Source: Onthophagus taurus
Lineage: Eukaryota > Arthropoda > Insecta > Coleoptera > Scarabaeidae
Direction: 5' to 3'
Assembly: GCF_036711975.1 (NCBI RefSeq)
Contig: NC_091972.1
Span: forward strand, 5,151,001-5,215,000
Length of the DNA: 64,000 nucleotides
The notes below the pieces were generated by a model, which saw only the letters and a program-made list of their open reading frames with translations, was not told the DNA's origin and made no database searches. Positions 10,140-21,900 of this stretch are shown here, one piece after another. Both the position numbers and the translations under genes were made by a program. Within the stretch, counting starts at the first letter, position 1. The number at the start of each line of letters is the position of its first letter.

Positions 10140-10345
10140 TCTATACAAAAAGCAACTAATTCAGTACGGTATTAATTGGCAAAGCCGAGATTGCTTGCGG
10201 CCGAGGCGCTATATTGATGCTATATCACATGCAAAAGCTATCGATGCAGCCGGGGCATAGCATCGATAGCGTGTTGATACAAAAACTAATTATAGCGTGA
10301 AGAAATATTAGGATAGGTCAGTTTTGTTTTGAAACCCTAATTATA
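10140..10345. repeat. palindromic insertion in the LINE
   Basis: Breaks the LINE RNase H frame. It contains the hairpin GCTATCGATGC ... GCATCGATAGC (about 10230-10270) and the dyad motif GCCGAGATTGCTTGCGGCC, which recurs as a degenerate array at 62.0-62.6 kb. It also carries two copies of TAATTATAGCGTGAA, a phrase repeated in the MITE at 12.1-12.9 kb. Confidence 0.5.
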
Positions 10346-10854
10346 GCGTGAAAGAATGTCAAATAGAATCAAAGGAACGTTCTTCAGCTCTCTCTCAAGA
10401 AGGATTTTAGCATTCATGTTAATAGCAAATACTTCCGCCTGGAATACAGTAAAGTACGTAGTCAGGCTGTAAGTTTGCTTAATCCTAAGTTTCTGACAGT
10501 ATACTCCCGCCCTGACCCCTTCCGCGTTTTTGATCCATCTATGAACATGCAAATATCTGCCTGAACCAGAGAATTTTCGTTTCCAATCCAGGACTGCCGT
10601 TCAGGCAGTGCAATCTGGTATCGAGTATTAATCACAATAACAGTGCTTATCGTGTCTTCCGCAGCCCATTGGTAGGACATGTCAGAACAGTAACCTGTAA
10701 ATGGTAGTTTTAGCCACTTTTTCTATATGCAAATGCAAAGGAGATAGGCCAAGCAGAACATTCATGGCTAGAGTTGGCGTTGTGCTTATCGCACCAGAGA
10801 TTGCCAATCCAGCTACTCGTTGGATCTTGAAAGTTTACTGATATGAGGATATGA

Positions 10855-12060
10855 GGATGGACACTACATGATGGGTGCTTTCTGTGACCTCAGTAAGGTA
10901 TTCGATTGTGTGCAGCATGACCTTTTGCTCTATAAGTTGGAAAAATATAATTTTGACAATAACAGTATTAGATTGATTAAATCATGCTTAACAAATACGT
11001 CACAAATAGTTAAGTGTAATGATTTATTTGCTAAGAGAATGGGTATTTCGATAGGTGTATCACAAGGACCAATATTGGGCCCCCTTTTATTTTTAATTTA
11101 TATTAATGATCTCCCTCAGAATATAACGAATGGGTCGGTTATTGTGTATGCCGATGACACAACCCTATTTAGCAATGACAAAGGTTATGAAGATGCTTTT
11201 GAGAATAGAGCTGTTTCTCTAAGGGAGGCTGAACGTTGGTTTGCTTGAAGTTAAATTTAGATAAAACAGCTTTTGCTACGTTTACATTGAGATGGTGCCC
11301 TAACATACAGTGCTGCTATAAAGTTTTTGGGGGTTTATCTTGATTCCAGGCTGTGCTAGGAGGAACATATTTTGACATTATGCAGTAAATTAAGTGCCAG
11401 CATCTATTTGTTGCGAAACCTGCGTTCGAACGTATCTCCACCAGTTTTACGCACAGCATACTTTGCGCGGTGTCAGTCCTCAATGACTTATGCATTGTTA
11501 GTCTGGGGCTCTGCTGCTGGTTTTGAACGCGTATTTAGAATGCAAATAAGGGCTATACAGGTATTAAGGAATTTAAATTATAGAGACGACTATAAGATTG
11601 ATTTACAAATATTAACTCTACCGTCTCTCTACATACTCGAATGTGTTACATATCTTAAAAAGAACATTAATAAGTTTGACTCGTATAAGCAGGTGCATAA
11701 CTATGATATTAGGAAAAATAGCGATCTGATACCCAAATATACACGATTAACAAAATGCTAAAAAAGTGTGAACGCGTTGGCGGTGAAATTTTTTAATGAA
11801 TTGCGTTACACGTCCATCAGTTGCCATTGAAGGGCTTTAAAGAGTATATTAAAGTAACTCTTTTTACAAGGGCGTACTACTCGACCTCCGAATATATGAG
11901 TGATACTCTTGAGATGATTTCCACCTTTAGCACTTAATGTTGTCTATTGTAATCTTATGTAATTTTATATGTTATTTTTTTTCTTTAATATGACACTACA
12001 TAATATTTGACAAGTGTGAATATATTGTATTGTATGTGTAACACAATAAAAATTATGAAT
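10855..12060 (+). mobile_element. LINE reverse transcriptase, 5'-truncated (Jockey/CR1-like)
   Basis: An open stretch at 10868-11248 gives GAFCDLSKVFDCVQHDLL, GVSQGPILGPLLFLIYINDL and the catalytic YADDTTLF. After one frameshift near 11245 it continues (KLNLDKTAFATF ... KFLGVYLDS) into 11372-11761, with a C-terminal domain (LLRNLRSNVSP, HNYDIR). The 3' end is a short AT-rich tail (AATAAAAATTATGAATCATAA). The 5' part, including the endonuclease, is missing. It lies head-to-head with the minus-strand LINE. The clade is not resolved. Confidence 0.8.
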
Positions 12061-12107
12061 CATAACTGTATGTGATCATAGGTCACATAGAGTCAGTACA
12101 GTCTTTC

Positions 12108-12865
12108 CCCAGTAAACAAATTTGCGTTTCAGAAACATTTCTGATACATATTATTGAAACATGAAATGTTTCTTCGACATATTTCTGAAACATAGGTGAA
12201 ACGTGTCTGAAACTGCTAATGTCCGGCCCTTTTTATGTTTCATTGAAACGTTTCTATTGAAATGTTTCTGCAACATACAGTTGACAATTACTGTACATTA
12301 CTAAAATGTTTGAATAACGGTTTTGAATTATTTCTGAAATGTTTTAACATTCCTTAAGGAATGTTACGTAAGGTTAGTTCTGTTTACAAACATTAATTAT
12401 AGCGTGAAGTTTTCTTTAGTAATTAGTAATGCCAATCATAGCGTGAAGTTTTCTTTTGAACTGTCAATTAAACCGCGAAGGAATGTTAGGTAAGGTTAGT
12501 TCTGTTTACAAACATTAATTATAGCGTGAAGTTTTCTTTAGTAATTAGTAATGCCAATCATAGCGTGAAGTTTCTTTTGAACTGTCAATTAAACCGTGAA
12601 GGAATGTTACCTTAGGTTAGTTCTGTTTACAAACATTAATTAATGTTTGTACATACGTTCACAGGCGATGCTGAAGATATTCCAGACATGTTTCAGACAC
12701 ATTTGTAGCGAAATATTTCTACTGAAATGTATTTGATACATATCTTTAGATACGTTTCGTAAAAATCGTATCTGTCACGTATATGAAACGTACTTCTAAG
12801 ATGTTTCATTTAATTCACTGTACATTAAAATTGAAATGTTTCACAGAGGTTTCTTGTTTACTGGG
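12108..12865. mobile_element. MITE with CCCAGTAAACAA ends and internal 121-bp tandem repeats
   Basis: Ends CCCAGTAAACAA and TTGTTTACTGGG are inverted. Inside, subterminal A/T-rich pieces around GAAACATTTCTGAAAC recur on both arms. The core is a tandem repeat of about 121 bp: GGTTAGTTCTGTTTAC falls at 12372, 12494 and 12615. It is non-coding. A related single unit lies at 38.84-38.97 kb in a Dscam2 intron. No clear target duplication was seen. Confidence 0.65.
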
Positions 12866-13340
12866 TCAGGGGTAAGACCCCAATTTTGTTCACAAAAACT
12901 ACCAAGTAAGTTTCACTAACTCTGTGTACCATGGTCAAATACCTTAACTTACTACTATACAGCAAGTTAAAATCACTACATCAAAATAGCCCAACCCCAA
13001 TATTTACCAGGATCACGATTTTTGTAGGGGTGTCTCCTTTAATCATTCACCCTTCTCCATCATCTGCATAACAACTATCCATTGACCAGTGCTACGCGAC
13101 AAATAATGTCATCAAGGATGTTGGAGATGGGACTTGCTTGCAGAGCTTTTGATAGCCAGATAAATAGTGGTCATTTCCCGAGATCGACGTCTCTTTGAAC
13201 TCCTCAAACAAATATTGAAATAGATATTGAATACAAATTCAACTTTTATTTTTAATTTTGACATCTTTATTAATTCTCCATCTCACAAATTACATTGCAT
13301 ATTAATAAATAAATAAAACCTATACAAAAGATCTCCCAAT
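12866..13340. other. spacer without recognised features
   Basis: Nothing supported was found. It ends at the 3' end of the minus-strand membrane-protein gene. Confidence 0.35.
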
Positions 13341-13344
13341 TGTG

Positions 13345-13968
13345 TTATTTTTTCTTTTTACAAGATTTAGTTTCATTTTCATACATCCCATTCACGTCTA
13401 AACAAAAATAAATCAACTTCATAATACCTAATTCATATTAATAATGATTAAAATGTAACCTGTAAAGCTGGTAGTATTAGAATCACCCTCATCCTCATCA
13501 TCATCATCACCCTTCCTATAAACATTGTCCATATTTATGATAATAGTCACCATGATAGCCGACGCGGCTAACACCAAATGAAAGAAAACATCAAAAAGCA
13601 CATAAAGAGTAATTAATAAGACGTTCCAAACCCATTTATTTGTGACAACTTCAAAAACAAACTCTAAAACTCTGTACCAACACTAATAACATTTTTAATT
13701 AATAAATTTTAATCGCAAATTACTGTTTGCTTACCGTAAAAATTACACGTAGACTTTGTATAAAAGCATGTCCAAATAATCTCTTTTGAACGACATCTTC
13801 AGTTACAACTGAAGGAGTTACGTCCGGGGAGGGACGTAAAAAACTCTCGCAAGATTCTGGCTCAGGTTGCGGAGATCCACCTTCCGCGTGAGGATTATCA
13901 GAATATCTGTTTGAATCTAACTTGAGCGTCGGTTCGCTGGTGGCTAATTCGCACATGTTTTTCCTCAT
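13345..13968 (-). CDS. unrecognised small membrane protein
   Basis: Three exons, 13968-13735, 13682-13460 and 13397-13345, have clean GT/AG junctions and give about 163 residues. An N-terminal Pro/Ser/Glu-rich region without a signal peptide (residues 1-60) precedes a basic stretch (VVQKRLFGHAFIQSLRVIF). A long hydrophobic region follows (about residues 92-128: WVWNVLLITLYVLFDVFF, HLVLAASAIMVTIIINM), enough for one or two membrane passes. The tail is acidic then basic (GDDDDEDEGD, KSCKKKK at the stop). No family is recognised. The start is the upstream of two in-frame ATGs (13968; the other is four codons on). The topology and lysine-rich end would suit an ER or plasma-membrane protein; this is inference only. 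Confidence 0.65.
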
Positions 13969-14252
13969 GATTTCTTTAACAGCTCATATTACATTCCAAC
14001 TCATAATAACCTAATAAAATGAGGAAGAGGTAAAAAAATCGGTAACCCGCCCGTTTTTTTACCGTAAAATGGTCAAATTATGGATAAATTCAACCATGAC
14101 CTTTTGACAGGGAATTTAATTGGTGACAGATGTTAATAAAAAATTAAAAATTGAAAAAAAAACAATAAAAATTGTTGCTAAGTATTTTTTTAAAATATAA
14201 AATAAATCATTTTTTCTAATAACTTCATTTATTAATTATATTATCAAAAAAA

Positions 14253-15647
14253 TTATTCCATTTGTGATAACGAAACTTTTCTTGTTGTAAACCCACCACC
14301 TCCTTTTTTATCATTAAAATCATATCTTGGGCGCCTATTATTTTGATCCCTCCTTTGGAATTGACCGTATTGGTTAAAATCAGGTCGTGGTTGTAGTTTA
14401 TTTATAACAGAACAAAGGTTATCATCAAGTGTACTTTCAGAAATGTTTCCATGTTCTTTGTAATATTTTACAACGCGATTAAATTCCGTGGTTAATTCAG
14501 CGTTATTTTCACTTTTTAAATAATTTTCTACTGCTTCCACAACATCTTTATTAAACGTATGAACAGCTTCTTCAGTTAAAACTGATTTTAAAATGGGTAA
14601 AACATCATCAATACGCTTTAATTGAAGAAGTGTTAACACCTAAATGGTTAAAATTAAAATTATTAATAAGATTTTGGTTTAAAACATCTTCTTTTACCTT
14701 TAAATTTCTTACTGTTGTATAATTTTGGTTTTTAAGTGAGCTAAGTATTTCTAAAGCAATTTCTGGTTTACCCTTATTTATCATTAAAGCTGCACAAAAA
14801 GTGATTGACCTTCGTGCAGCTAAATTACCCACTTGAGAAATATCCTTCCAAAGTTTTATTGCAAATTCCAAACTTTCCTCAGTATTCTAATAAAACATAA
14901 ATTAAAAAATTATATTCCAAAAAGTCAATTTTTAACACACCAATTTATAACAAGCTGCCATAGTTAAAACAACCAAACTCCTTGCCCATTTTAATGACTC
15001 AATTTGTTTCTCTTTAACTAAATTATATAAATCTAACATTTCATTGTACATTTTGTTCTCGTATAAGAGATCAAAAAGGACTTGATGGGACATTAATTGG
15101 TCAAAAAATCCTGTTAATTCAGGAGATTTGTAACATTCCAATGCTTCATTTGGTTTGTTTAGTTTATAAAACATTCTCATTACAACAGGACCAAAGATGA
15201 AATTACCAAATCGCAGCTCTTTATTTTGAGAATTAAATCTATAAATAAATACTCTTTAGTATCATTGAAAATAATTTTAATAAACATACCGCTTCATCAT
15301 CTTAACAACTAAATCAACATCACCCTCTTTGGCAAGATAAATCATATTTTTTAAATCCTCCGTAAAGATGATATTCTTTGAATTTTCAGTAACATATTCG
15401 GACATTTTTGTACGAAACTTTTCTTCTACATCGCTTATTTGTGTTCTAACTCTATTCTTTTGATATTCAAAGGAATCCAAGCCTAAAGCTGCCTCAGAAT
15501 AAAGCGTCCTGCAAACTACGTTGTTTCTTTCGGTTATATAAAAATTTAAAAAGTAAGGTTTATTTTACCATCGATTTGAAATGTGTTTTGTTTCATTAGA
15601 GTCCTCGATGCTCTTAAGAGATTACTACACGTTTTAAGTATCGACAT
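14253..15647 (-). CDS. Ptcd2: pentatricopeptide repeat-containing protein 2, mitochondrial
   Basis: Five exons (15647-15569, 15515-15290, 15238-14941, 14886-14698, 14639-14253) give 392 residues, close to the usual PTCD2 length of about 390. The N-terminus (MSILKTCSNLLRASRTLMK) looks like a mitochondrial targeting sequence. The family-typical blocks follow in order: LDSFEYQKNRVRTQI, TEDLKNMIYLAKEGDVDL, LRFGNFIFGPVVMRMFY, LNKPNEALECY and RIDDVLPILKSVL. PTCD2 binds mitochondrial RNA and supports maturation of the cytochrome b transcript in mammals. The C-terminal tail (Gln/Arg/Gly-rich, RRPRYDFNDKKGGGG) is low-complexity and poorly conserved. It is divergently paired with KGD4, another mitochondrial gene. 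Confidence 0.85.
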
Positions 15648-16105
15648 TCTTGTTGATTCTTCTTATATCGGGGCTAAAATAATTTTTTTATAAAAATTTA
15701 AACCTAACCTCTAACTTCTTTAATTGTCACACCGGTTTTCGCTATGAAGATAGGCAGATATTATTTTCTTTAAAATTAAATAAAATAAATTCTAATTAAA
15801 GTGGGATAAAGTTATTTGTTTATATAAATTCTAATTCGTTTAATTTTTTTCATAAATAACTTTAAAATTTGAAATTTATTTTTGTCAATTGTCAAGTTCA
15901 AAATCTTTCGTGGCTCATATCATGTTAATATTACGCGAATAAAATCTATATTTGCCCAACGGGAATAAAAATTACAGTCAATTTCTCGATATCAATTGCA
16001 TAATATAATTAATCTATTAAAAAGTACCATCAAAATTTTTTTTTAAACGGTTTGGGTAGAGATTTAAGTCGTTTCGTGTTATTAGGTTAGGTCCCCACTT
16101 TCAGT
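15648..16105. promoter_or_regulatory. shared upstream region of Ptcd2 and Kgd4
   Basis: A 458-bp AT-rich spacer between two divergent start codons, with no TATA box close to either. It probably holds a bidirectional promoter for two mitochondrial genes. Confidence 0.45.
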
Positions 16106-16351
16106 ATGGCACTTGTATACAAGTCTTTGAGGCTTTTTTCCGCCCATAGTAAGTTGAGGCTGCCTACAATTAAATTTCGACACGGTATAAGAAAACCAGA
16201 AGATTCTCGAGGACCTGCTACTTCCGCGGCTGCAGCTGGACATCAAAGTGCTCAACTTGTGGTGGAAGATATTCAGTTACCCATTCGATTTAAAAGACCT
16301 GATATTACTGCCGAAGAAATGGATTATATTAATAGAGGTGGACCTGCATAA
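16106..16351 (+). CDS. Kgd4: alpha-ketoglutarate dehydrogenase component 4 (MRPS36/KGD4)
   Basis: A single exon of 81 residues. The diagnostic feature is the C-terminus EEMDYINRGGPA, matching the family's EEMEFIQRGGP ending. A Pro/Arg core (LPIRFKRPDIT) precedes it, and the N-terminus is basic and mitochondrial in style (MALVYKSLRLFSAHSKLR). KGD4 links the E3 subunit to the E1-E2 core of the 2-oxoglutarate dehydrogenase complex in the mitochondrial matrix; it was once named ribosomal protein S36. The length is slightly below that of vertebrate forms (about 100). A poly(A) signal, AATAAAAG, lies about 90 bp after the stop. Confidence 0.85.
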   Translation: MALVYKSLRLFSAHSKLRLPTIKFRHGIRKPEDSRGPATSAAAAGHQSAQLVVEDIQLPIRFKRPDITAEEMDYINRGGPA

Positions 16352-16483
16352 AAATGGTGAAACATTTTTTAGTTTATGTAGAATGCACTTCTAATGTGTT
16401 AATGATATAATAAAATTGACTGTTTAAATGTAATTATTGGTAATAAAAGTTTATTGAAAAGGAAATGTTGAATTTATTTATTT

Positions 16484-18380
16484 ATGATTTACTCTTTTAA
16501 TGTCATTAAAAGTAATATTGACCATTATTTGAACAATACCTTTAGTATTGAACAACATCAAACAAGAGTGGTAAAAGTTCAAAGCACCAATGGTTTAATA
16601 TCTGTAGCAGCAACTGCTAAGACAATCTCAAAAGAGAAAATTATCAGGAAATTCTACTGCATCTTATAAACAAATTTATACTTGGAGGAGACTTTGGTGC
16701 AAAAAATACGTCTTGGGGCTCAATAGAAGGCCTAAATTGTGAGGTGCTCTCCACTGGTAAGCCAACTTACTGGCCAACAGAGAAGACATATTGACAAGAA
16801 AGTAGAAAAGTTCTTAAAAGACATACAAAACTCAACCTGGGCCTCAACACCTTGTATTTTAACACCAAAACCTAAATCTAACATATATCCTAAATTGATT
16901 AGAGACAAAATTGCAGAAAAACGGAAAGCGAGAAAGAAATGGCAAACCAATAGAATTCCTAGTGATAAAAATAAATTAAATAAAATACAGACGAATTAAG
17001 AGCTTTAACAGATAGCCACAAACAAAATAATATTCAAAATTACATAAAAGATCTTACTAAGGATGCCAGTACTGATTATTCTCTGTGGAAGCCAACAAGA
17101 AAGCTTAAAGTTCCAAAAACACATACACCTCCAATTCGAAATAGTAATGGAAATTGGGCTAAGAGTAATCAAGAAAAAGTTAATTTGTTTGCTGAACATC
17201 TGAAAGAAACTTTTACATCAGACAGTCCAACAACTATGTTAAATAGTGTTCCTAGCATAATTCAAAGTGATCAGCAGAGTAATATACCATGTGTAAGAAT
17301 GAAAGAACTGAAATACAAAAACTAAATATCAAGAAATCAGCAGGCTAAGACCGAATTAATGGAGAAACATCTACCAAAACGGGCGATAACAAAACCGTTA
17401 CATATAATTAATGCTGCTTTTAAACAGAAATACTTCCCAAGTATATGGAAAGTTGCTAAAATAATAATGATACCAAAACCTGGTAAATCCCCCACAGAAC
17501 CTGTCATAGAAGAAAAAGCCCAAATACCAACACATCAATTTGAGTTTCGGAATAAAGATGCAACAATAGACCAAATGCGGAATAAAATAAACTCTGCTCC
17601 GCCGTATTTTTGGATGTTGCACAAGCTTTCGACAAAGTCTGGTTAGATGGTTTAAATTACAAACTTTAATTTAATTAAAATCGTATCTTTCTGAGCGATA
17701 TTTTAGAGTAAAATACGAAAACGCTTATTCACCACTACATGAGGTCCAACACTGTACTTACTCTACATCCTCTACATATTCGACCTTCCTGATACCAGAA
17801 ACTTTAACAGCTACATTCGCAGATGACACAGCGGTCTTGGTTGTTGCAGAAACTGAAGTAGTTGCAGCAAATAAGTTACAATTGGCCTTACATTCTATAG
17901 GAAACTGGACCAAACGATGGCTAATAAAATTAAATTCAAATAAATTGACATACATAAACTTTACATTGACATACAAAATATCTTAGTATGACGCTGGATG
18001 CCAAACTCAAATGGAAAGCTCACGTAAAAAAAAACGTGAGGAACTTGATATCAAATTTAGACATCTATATTGGCTTATTGGCAGAAAATCTACTATTAAA
18101 CCAAAATGGACATACAGAATCCAACTGTGGGGTTGTACCTACAAGACATATGCAAGTCTGATTCAAAGATTCCAAAACAAAGTACTAAGGTGCATAGTGA
18201 ATGCACCTTGGTATATAAAAAACACCGACCTCCATCGCGACTTGGAAGTAGCATCGGTGTCATCAGAAATTGCATCATTCGCATCTAAACATGAGAAGAG
18301 AATGCACGATCATCCCAACATCGAGGCCATCTAGCCTGCGTCGCTTTAAGAGGATGAAGCCGTTCGATTTAGTAAGTCCC
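16484..18380 (+). mobile_element. Jockey-type LINE, decayed and 5'-truncated
   Basis: Starting inside the endonuclease, scattered frames read VVKVQSTNGLISVAATY, GGDFGAKNTSWGS, then RT pieces (FLDVAQAFDKVWLDGLNYKL, FADDTAVLVVAETE, NWTKRWLIKLNSNK). The C-terminus is QLWGC ... QRFQNKVLRCIVNAPWYI, DLHRDLEVASV, HPNIEA, and the MKPFDL end typical of Jockey. Many stops and frame changes are present. It lies in the spacer between Kgd4 and the 3' end of Topors. Confidence 0.85.
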
Positions 18381-18993
18381 TAGCCCTAGTCAATTCAAAC
18401 GCGAGCAAAAGTGCGGAATTATAACAAAAACGGTAAGAACCGAAACCATTTTGTGTTGCGATCTTAAAACTCTAAAAATTTGACAATATTTATCTATATT
18501 ATGTGTAAACCAGACTGGACCACTGGGAAAAGCTGCAAAACATCTTGTTTAATTTTGTGTAATGTCAAAAATAAGTAACTAATTAGTATTTACTAGGAAT
18601 TATACAATTGTGCTCTGCAAAATATAAGAAAAAAAAATGATTATCTCGTTTCAAACAAATTTTGCTTTCTCCTTTAAGTGTATATTAAAATTTCCAAAAG
18701 TAACTGAGATATATTTCGCATTTATTTCTCGTAAAAACGTATGATACAATCAATACAAAGTACACATACTGTTGTAGTTGTTGTTCTTGCCGTATCTATA
18801 TAATAACCTTATCTCTAAGACAATATAATTTAAATAAAATTAAATGTTTCGTTTTCGCTATTACACATAAATATTACAATTCATCAAATTACAAATCGAT
18901 CGAATCATCAAAACCAAATTAAAATTATATGGTTTTTTTTTAACAAATTACAAATAGAAATTAAAAATAAAACGTATAGTTTTTAAATTCTTT
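18381..18993. other. 3' untranslated region and flank of Topors
   Basis: AT-rich with no gene. AATAAA-like signals for the minus strand lie near 18.83 and 18.96 kb. Confidence 0.35.
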
Positions 18994-21900
18994 TTAGTCA
19001 TCGCAATCACTATCATCCGAACCGTATTTGCTGTCGCGTCCGTTTCTATCGTACGGCGGACGGAACCACAAATTATATTCCCGCTTAATATTAAGAGGTT
19101 CCACATTATTACTACAACTAGGCTCATCATACCGCGGTTGTTGACTACTACTACTGTAAGATCGTGCAAAATTTGCCATTGTATAGTCAAGGGGAGCAAC
19201 TTCCGTTGGAGCACTTTCTCTGGATGTACGAGGTTCGTTACCCCAATAATCAGTATTTGTAGTTGCTTCACAATATTCCTTTTTTAAAACTGTTCCTGTT
19301 GTTGTGGCTGAAGAAGTTGAAGGTGTATTATCGTTCACAAGATCGGCCGTACTGGTACTGTGAACTCTCTGATGTTTTTTACTTTTATTTTTACTATTAT
19401 TACTTTTCGATTTTTCTTTTTTGATATACTTTGCTGCAATTTTTTCACTTTCATCACTACTACTTGTACTTGTTGTAGAAGTACTAGTACAAGTACTCGT
19501 CGTTGATGTTGTACTTGTACTGCTACTACTCGATCTATATCTTCTCATCTTTTTAATATACCTTTTCTTACGTTTTCGACGTTCCTCTGAATCCGAAGAT
19601 GACGAAGAAGACAACGAAGAAGTAGACTCGGTTGACGATGAAGAAGTATAAATTCCTTTTCCTCGGCGTTTTTCGCGACGTTTTAAATCGCGTAGTTTCA
19701 TTTTTCGTTTTCTTTTCTTTATTTTCACATCGATTATCGATATTTTTGAATTACTACTAGCGCTTGGTTGAGGTTGAGTTTGTTGTCTATTGGTTTCAGT
19801 CTCTGGATAAACAGGCAACACGTCGTCATCGTCGGAAGAGTTTAATAAATCAACAATAACTGGGGTTGGCTCTTGAATAATCACATCACTATCATTACTT
19901 GAATCTGAATTGATTTCGATCACTTCAATTGTAGGCCTATGGAATGGGTTAACTGCGGCATTTGGTGCATTTCCGATAGTTTCGGCACTTGTCGTAGCTA
20001 AAATAGCCACATCATCGCTATCATCTGCACTACTAATGTTTTCATCACTAAGAACCGGTTGTGGAAAAGAAGTATAACAACTGTGGCGATCATAACCGAC
20101 CATATCATAAGGAGAACGCATAAAGTTATAAAATTCGTGAATAAAATGATCAGTACGCGGTCCTAAATACGGATTTAAGAGATTCTTAAAGAAAAATCCT
20201 ATTATATGATGCCGGTGAAGGTGTTGAAGAATCGTATCAATGAGAGTCATAATTTGTTGTGTGTTTCCGGAAAGGAGAGCGTTTAATTCGCGATTTAACC
20301 ATGGTGCTAATCGATTTATGGCCCCTGGGTGTTCTCTAAATTAAATAAAACGAAAAAGATCAATATTAACGATTTATATAAATAAATTATGAAATTAATT
20401 TACCTAAAATATCGCGGTGACGCCTCGCGGTATCGACCTGTAACATCCGCTGTGCGGGAAACCCATAAATTTTCGTCATAGATAAATCTACGGAAATTGG
20501 TGGACGAAATCAGGCGCCTGTACCGTTCAGGAACATAATGGGGAACGTATGAAATTGAATTTGTTAATGGATGGCTGAGAAGCATTTGTTGAATTGCGAA
20601 TTCTCCTCTTGGATCAACTGTAAATGTGGTTCTGAAATTGAAAATAAAAATATTGTTAAAAAAATGTTTTTTTTTATGTTAATACTTAAACCCTAAGATG
20701 TTTTCTGTTACTTAAAGAAATATATCGTTAGGAATTTATTGCACTCACTCTGTATCTTTGTGCAATCATAAGATACGTTTCGGATTAACAATAATCTACA
20801 GTTTTGAAGGATCTATTTGAAGGCTTGGAGCCGAGGTGCTACATTATATGTCATGAATATATGTCAAATGTAGCGCTTCGGCTGTAATTGACCACGACAA
20901 CAAATATGTAATTTTACTTAATATGTTTCCATAGAAACCAGGGCGTACCTATTTACTTTGTTCTACATAAAATACAACATGTCTGAATGTTTCTGGTTGT
21001 AAGTCTATTGTTAGTTCTAGTGAGAGTGGTAGGTAGCGCTAGTTAACATAAGATATTACTATGTTCCATATTCTTATTGAACTAAAACTAGAACTAACTC
21101 AAGACCTAGAACCAGAATCATTCGGGTTTAGCCATCTTGAGAGACGTGCGGCTAAATCCGAGTGTTTCTAGTTTTAGGTCTAATATTAGTTCTAGTGACA
21201 GTGATAGGTAGCGCTAGTTAGCATAAGATATGTTGCATATTTTCATTGCACTAAAACTAGAACTATCACTAGAACTAACACAAGACCTAGAACTAGAATC
21301 ATTCGGGTTTAGCCGTCTTGAGAGACGTGCGGCTAAATCCGAATGTTTCTAGTACTAGATCTAGTGTTAATTCTAGTTTTACACTATCACTAGAACTAAC
21401 ACTAGACCTAGAACCAGAAACATTCAGGTTTAACCGTGTGTCTCTTAAGACGGGCGAAAACTCAGGATTATCATAAGGACGTCACCTTTTTTCAAGCAAA
21501 ACTTTTCCTTTGCAAAAGTACCCAATGCCTGTACTATTAAGATATGTTGTATTTGATGTGGGACAGTGCAAGTGCATAATAGTTTCCTAATTACATTCAT
21601 AACTATAGTTTCATACTACTGCATTCATATATTGCGAGTTATATGAAATTCCCGGTATATGATTTTGCTTGATCAAGCAGAGACACTGAAATATGTATTG
21701 ATCAATATTGTATCAAATGAAACGCCTCGGGCGCAAGGAATTTGACTTAACAAGAGAAAATATATCATTTTGCTCAATCAAGTCGAAACAGAAGCATTGT
21801 AACATACAGGGTGATTCAGTTTTTAATCGGGAAACTTTACTAGGACACAGTACTTGCCAAAATAACACAAGTTTTCTATATATACATAGGGTCGAAACCC

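Larger units (their letters stand above)
7070..10820 (-). mobile_element. LINE (RNase H-bearing, I/R1-like), split by a DNA transposon
   Basis: Reading from 10820 downwards: the post-RT segment (GAISTTPTLAMNVLLGL ... HLHIEKVAKTTIYRL), the start of RNase H (CMFIDGSKT ... GVRAGVYC ... QAEVFAI), and its middle (FFSDSQAALQALQAVKAAS) at about 10.03-10.13 kb. After the inserted element it resumes at 7557 with VSLIWVPGHSEFAGYEAADELA. It ends with a zinc-knuckle-like tail, CRLCAEDKETVEDILCHC (7080-7290). The order fits an RNase H-bearing LINE of the I/R1 group. Many stops and frame changes show it is dead. Two later insertions interrupt it: 7561-10015 and about 10140-10340. Confidence 0.75.

Noticed and set aside
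19421-19651. Leu/Val-rich plus-strand frame
   Set aside because: Antisense of the Ser-rich tail of Topors.
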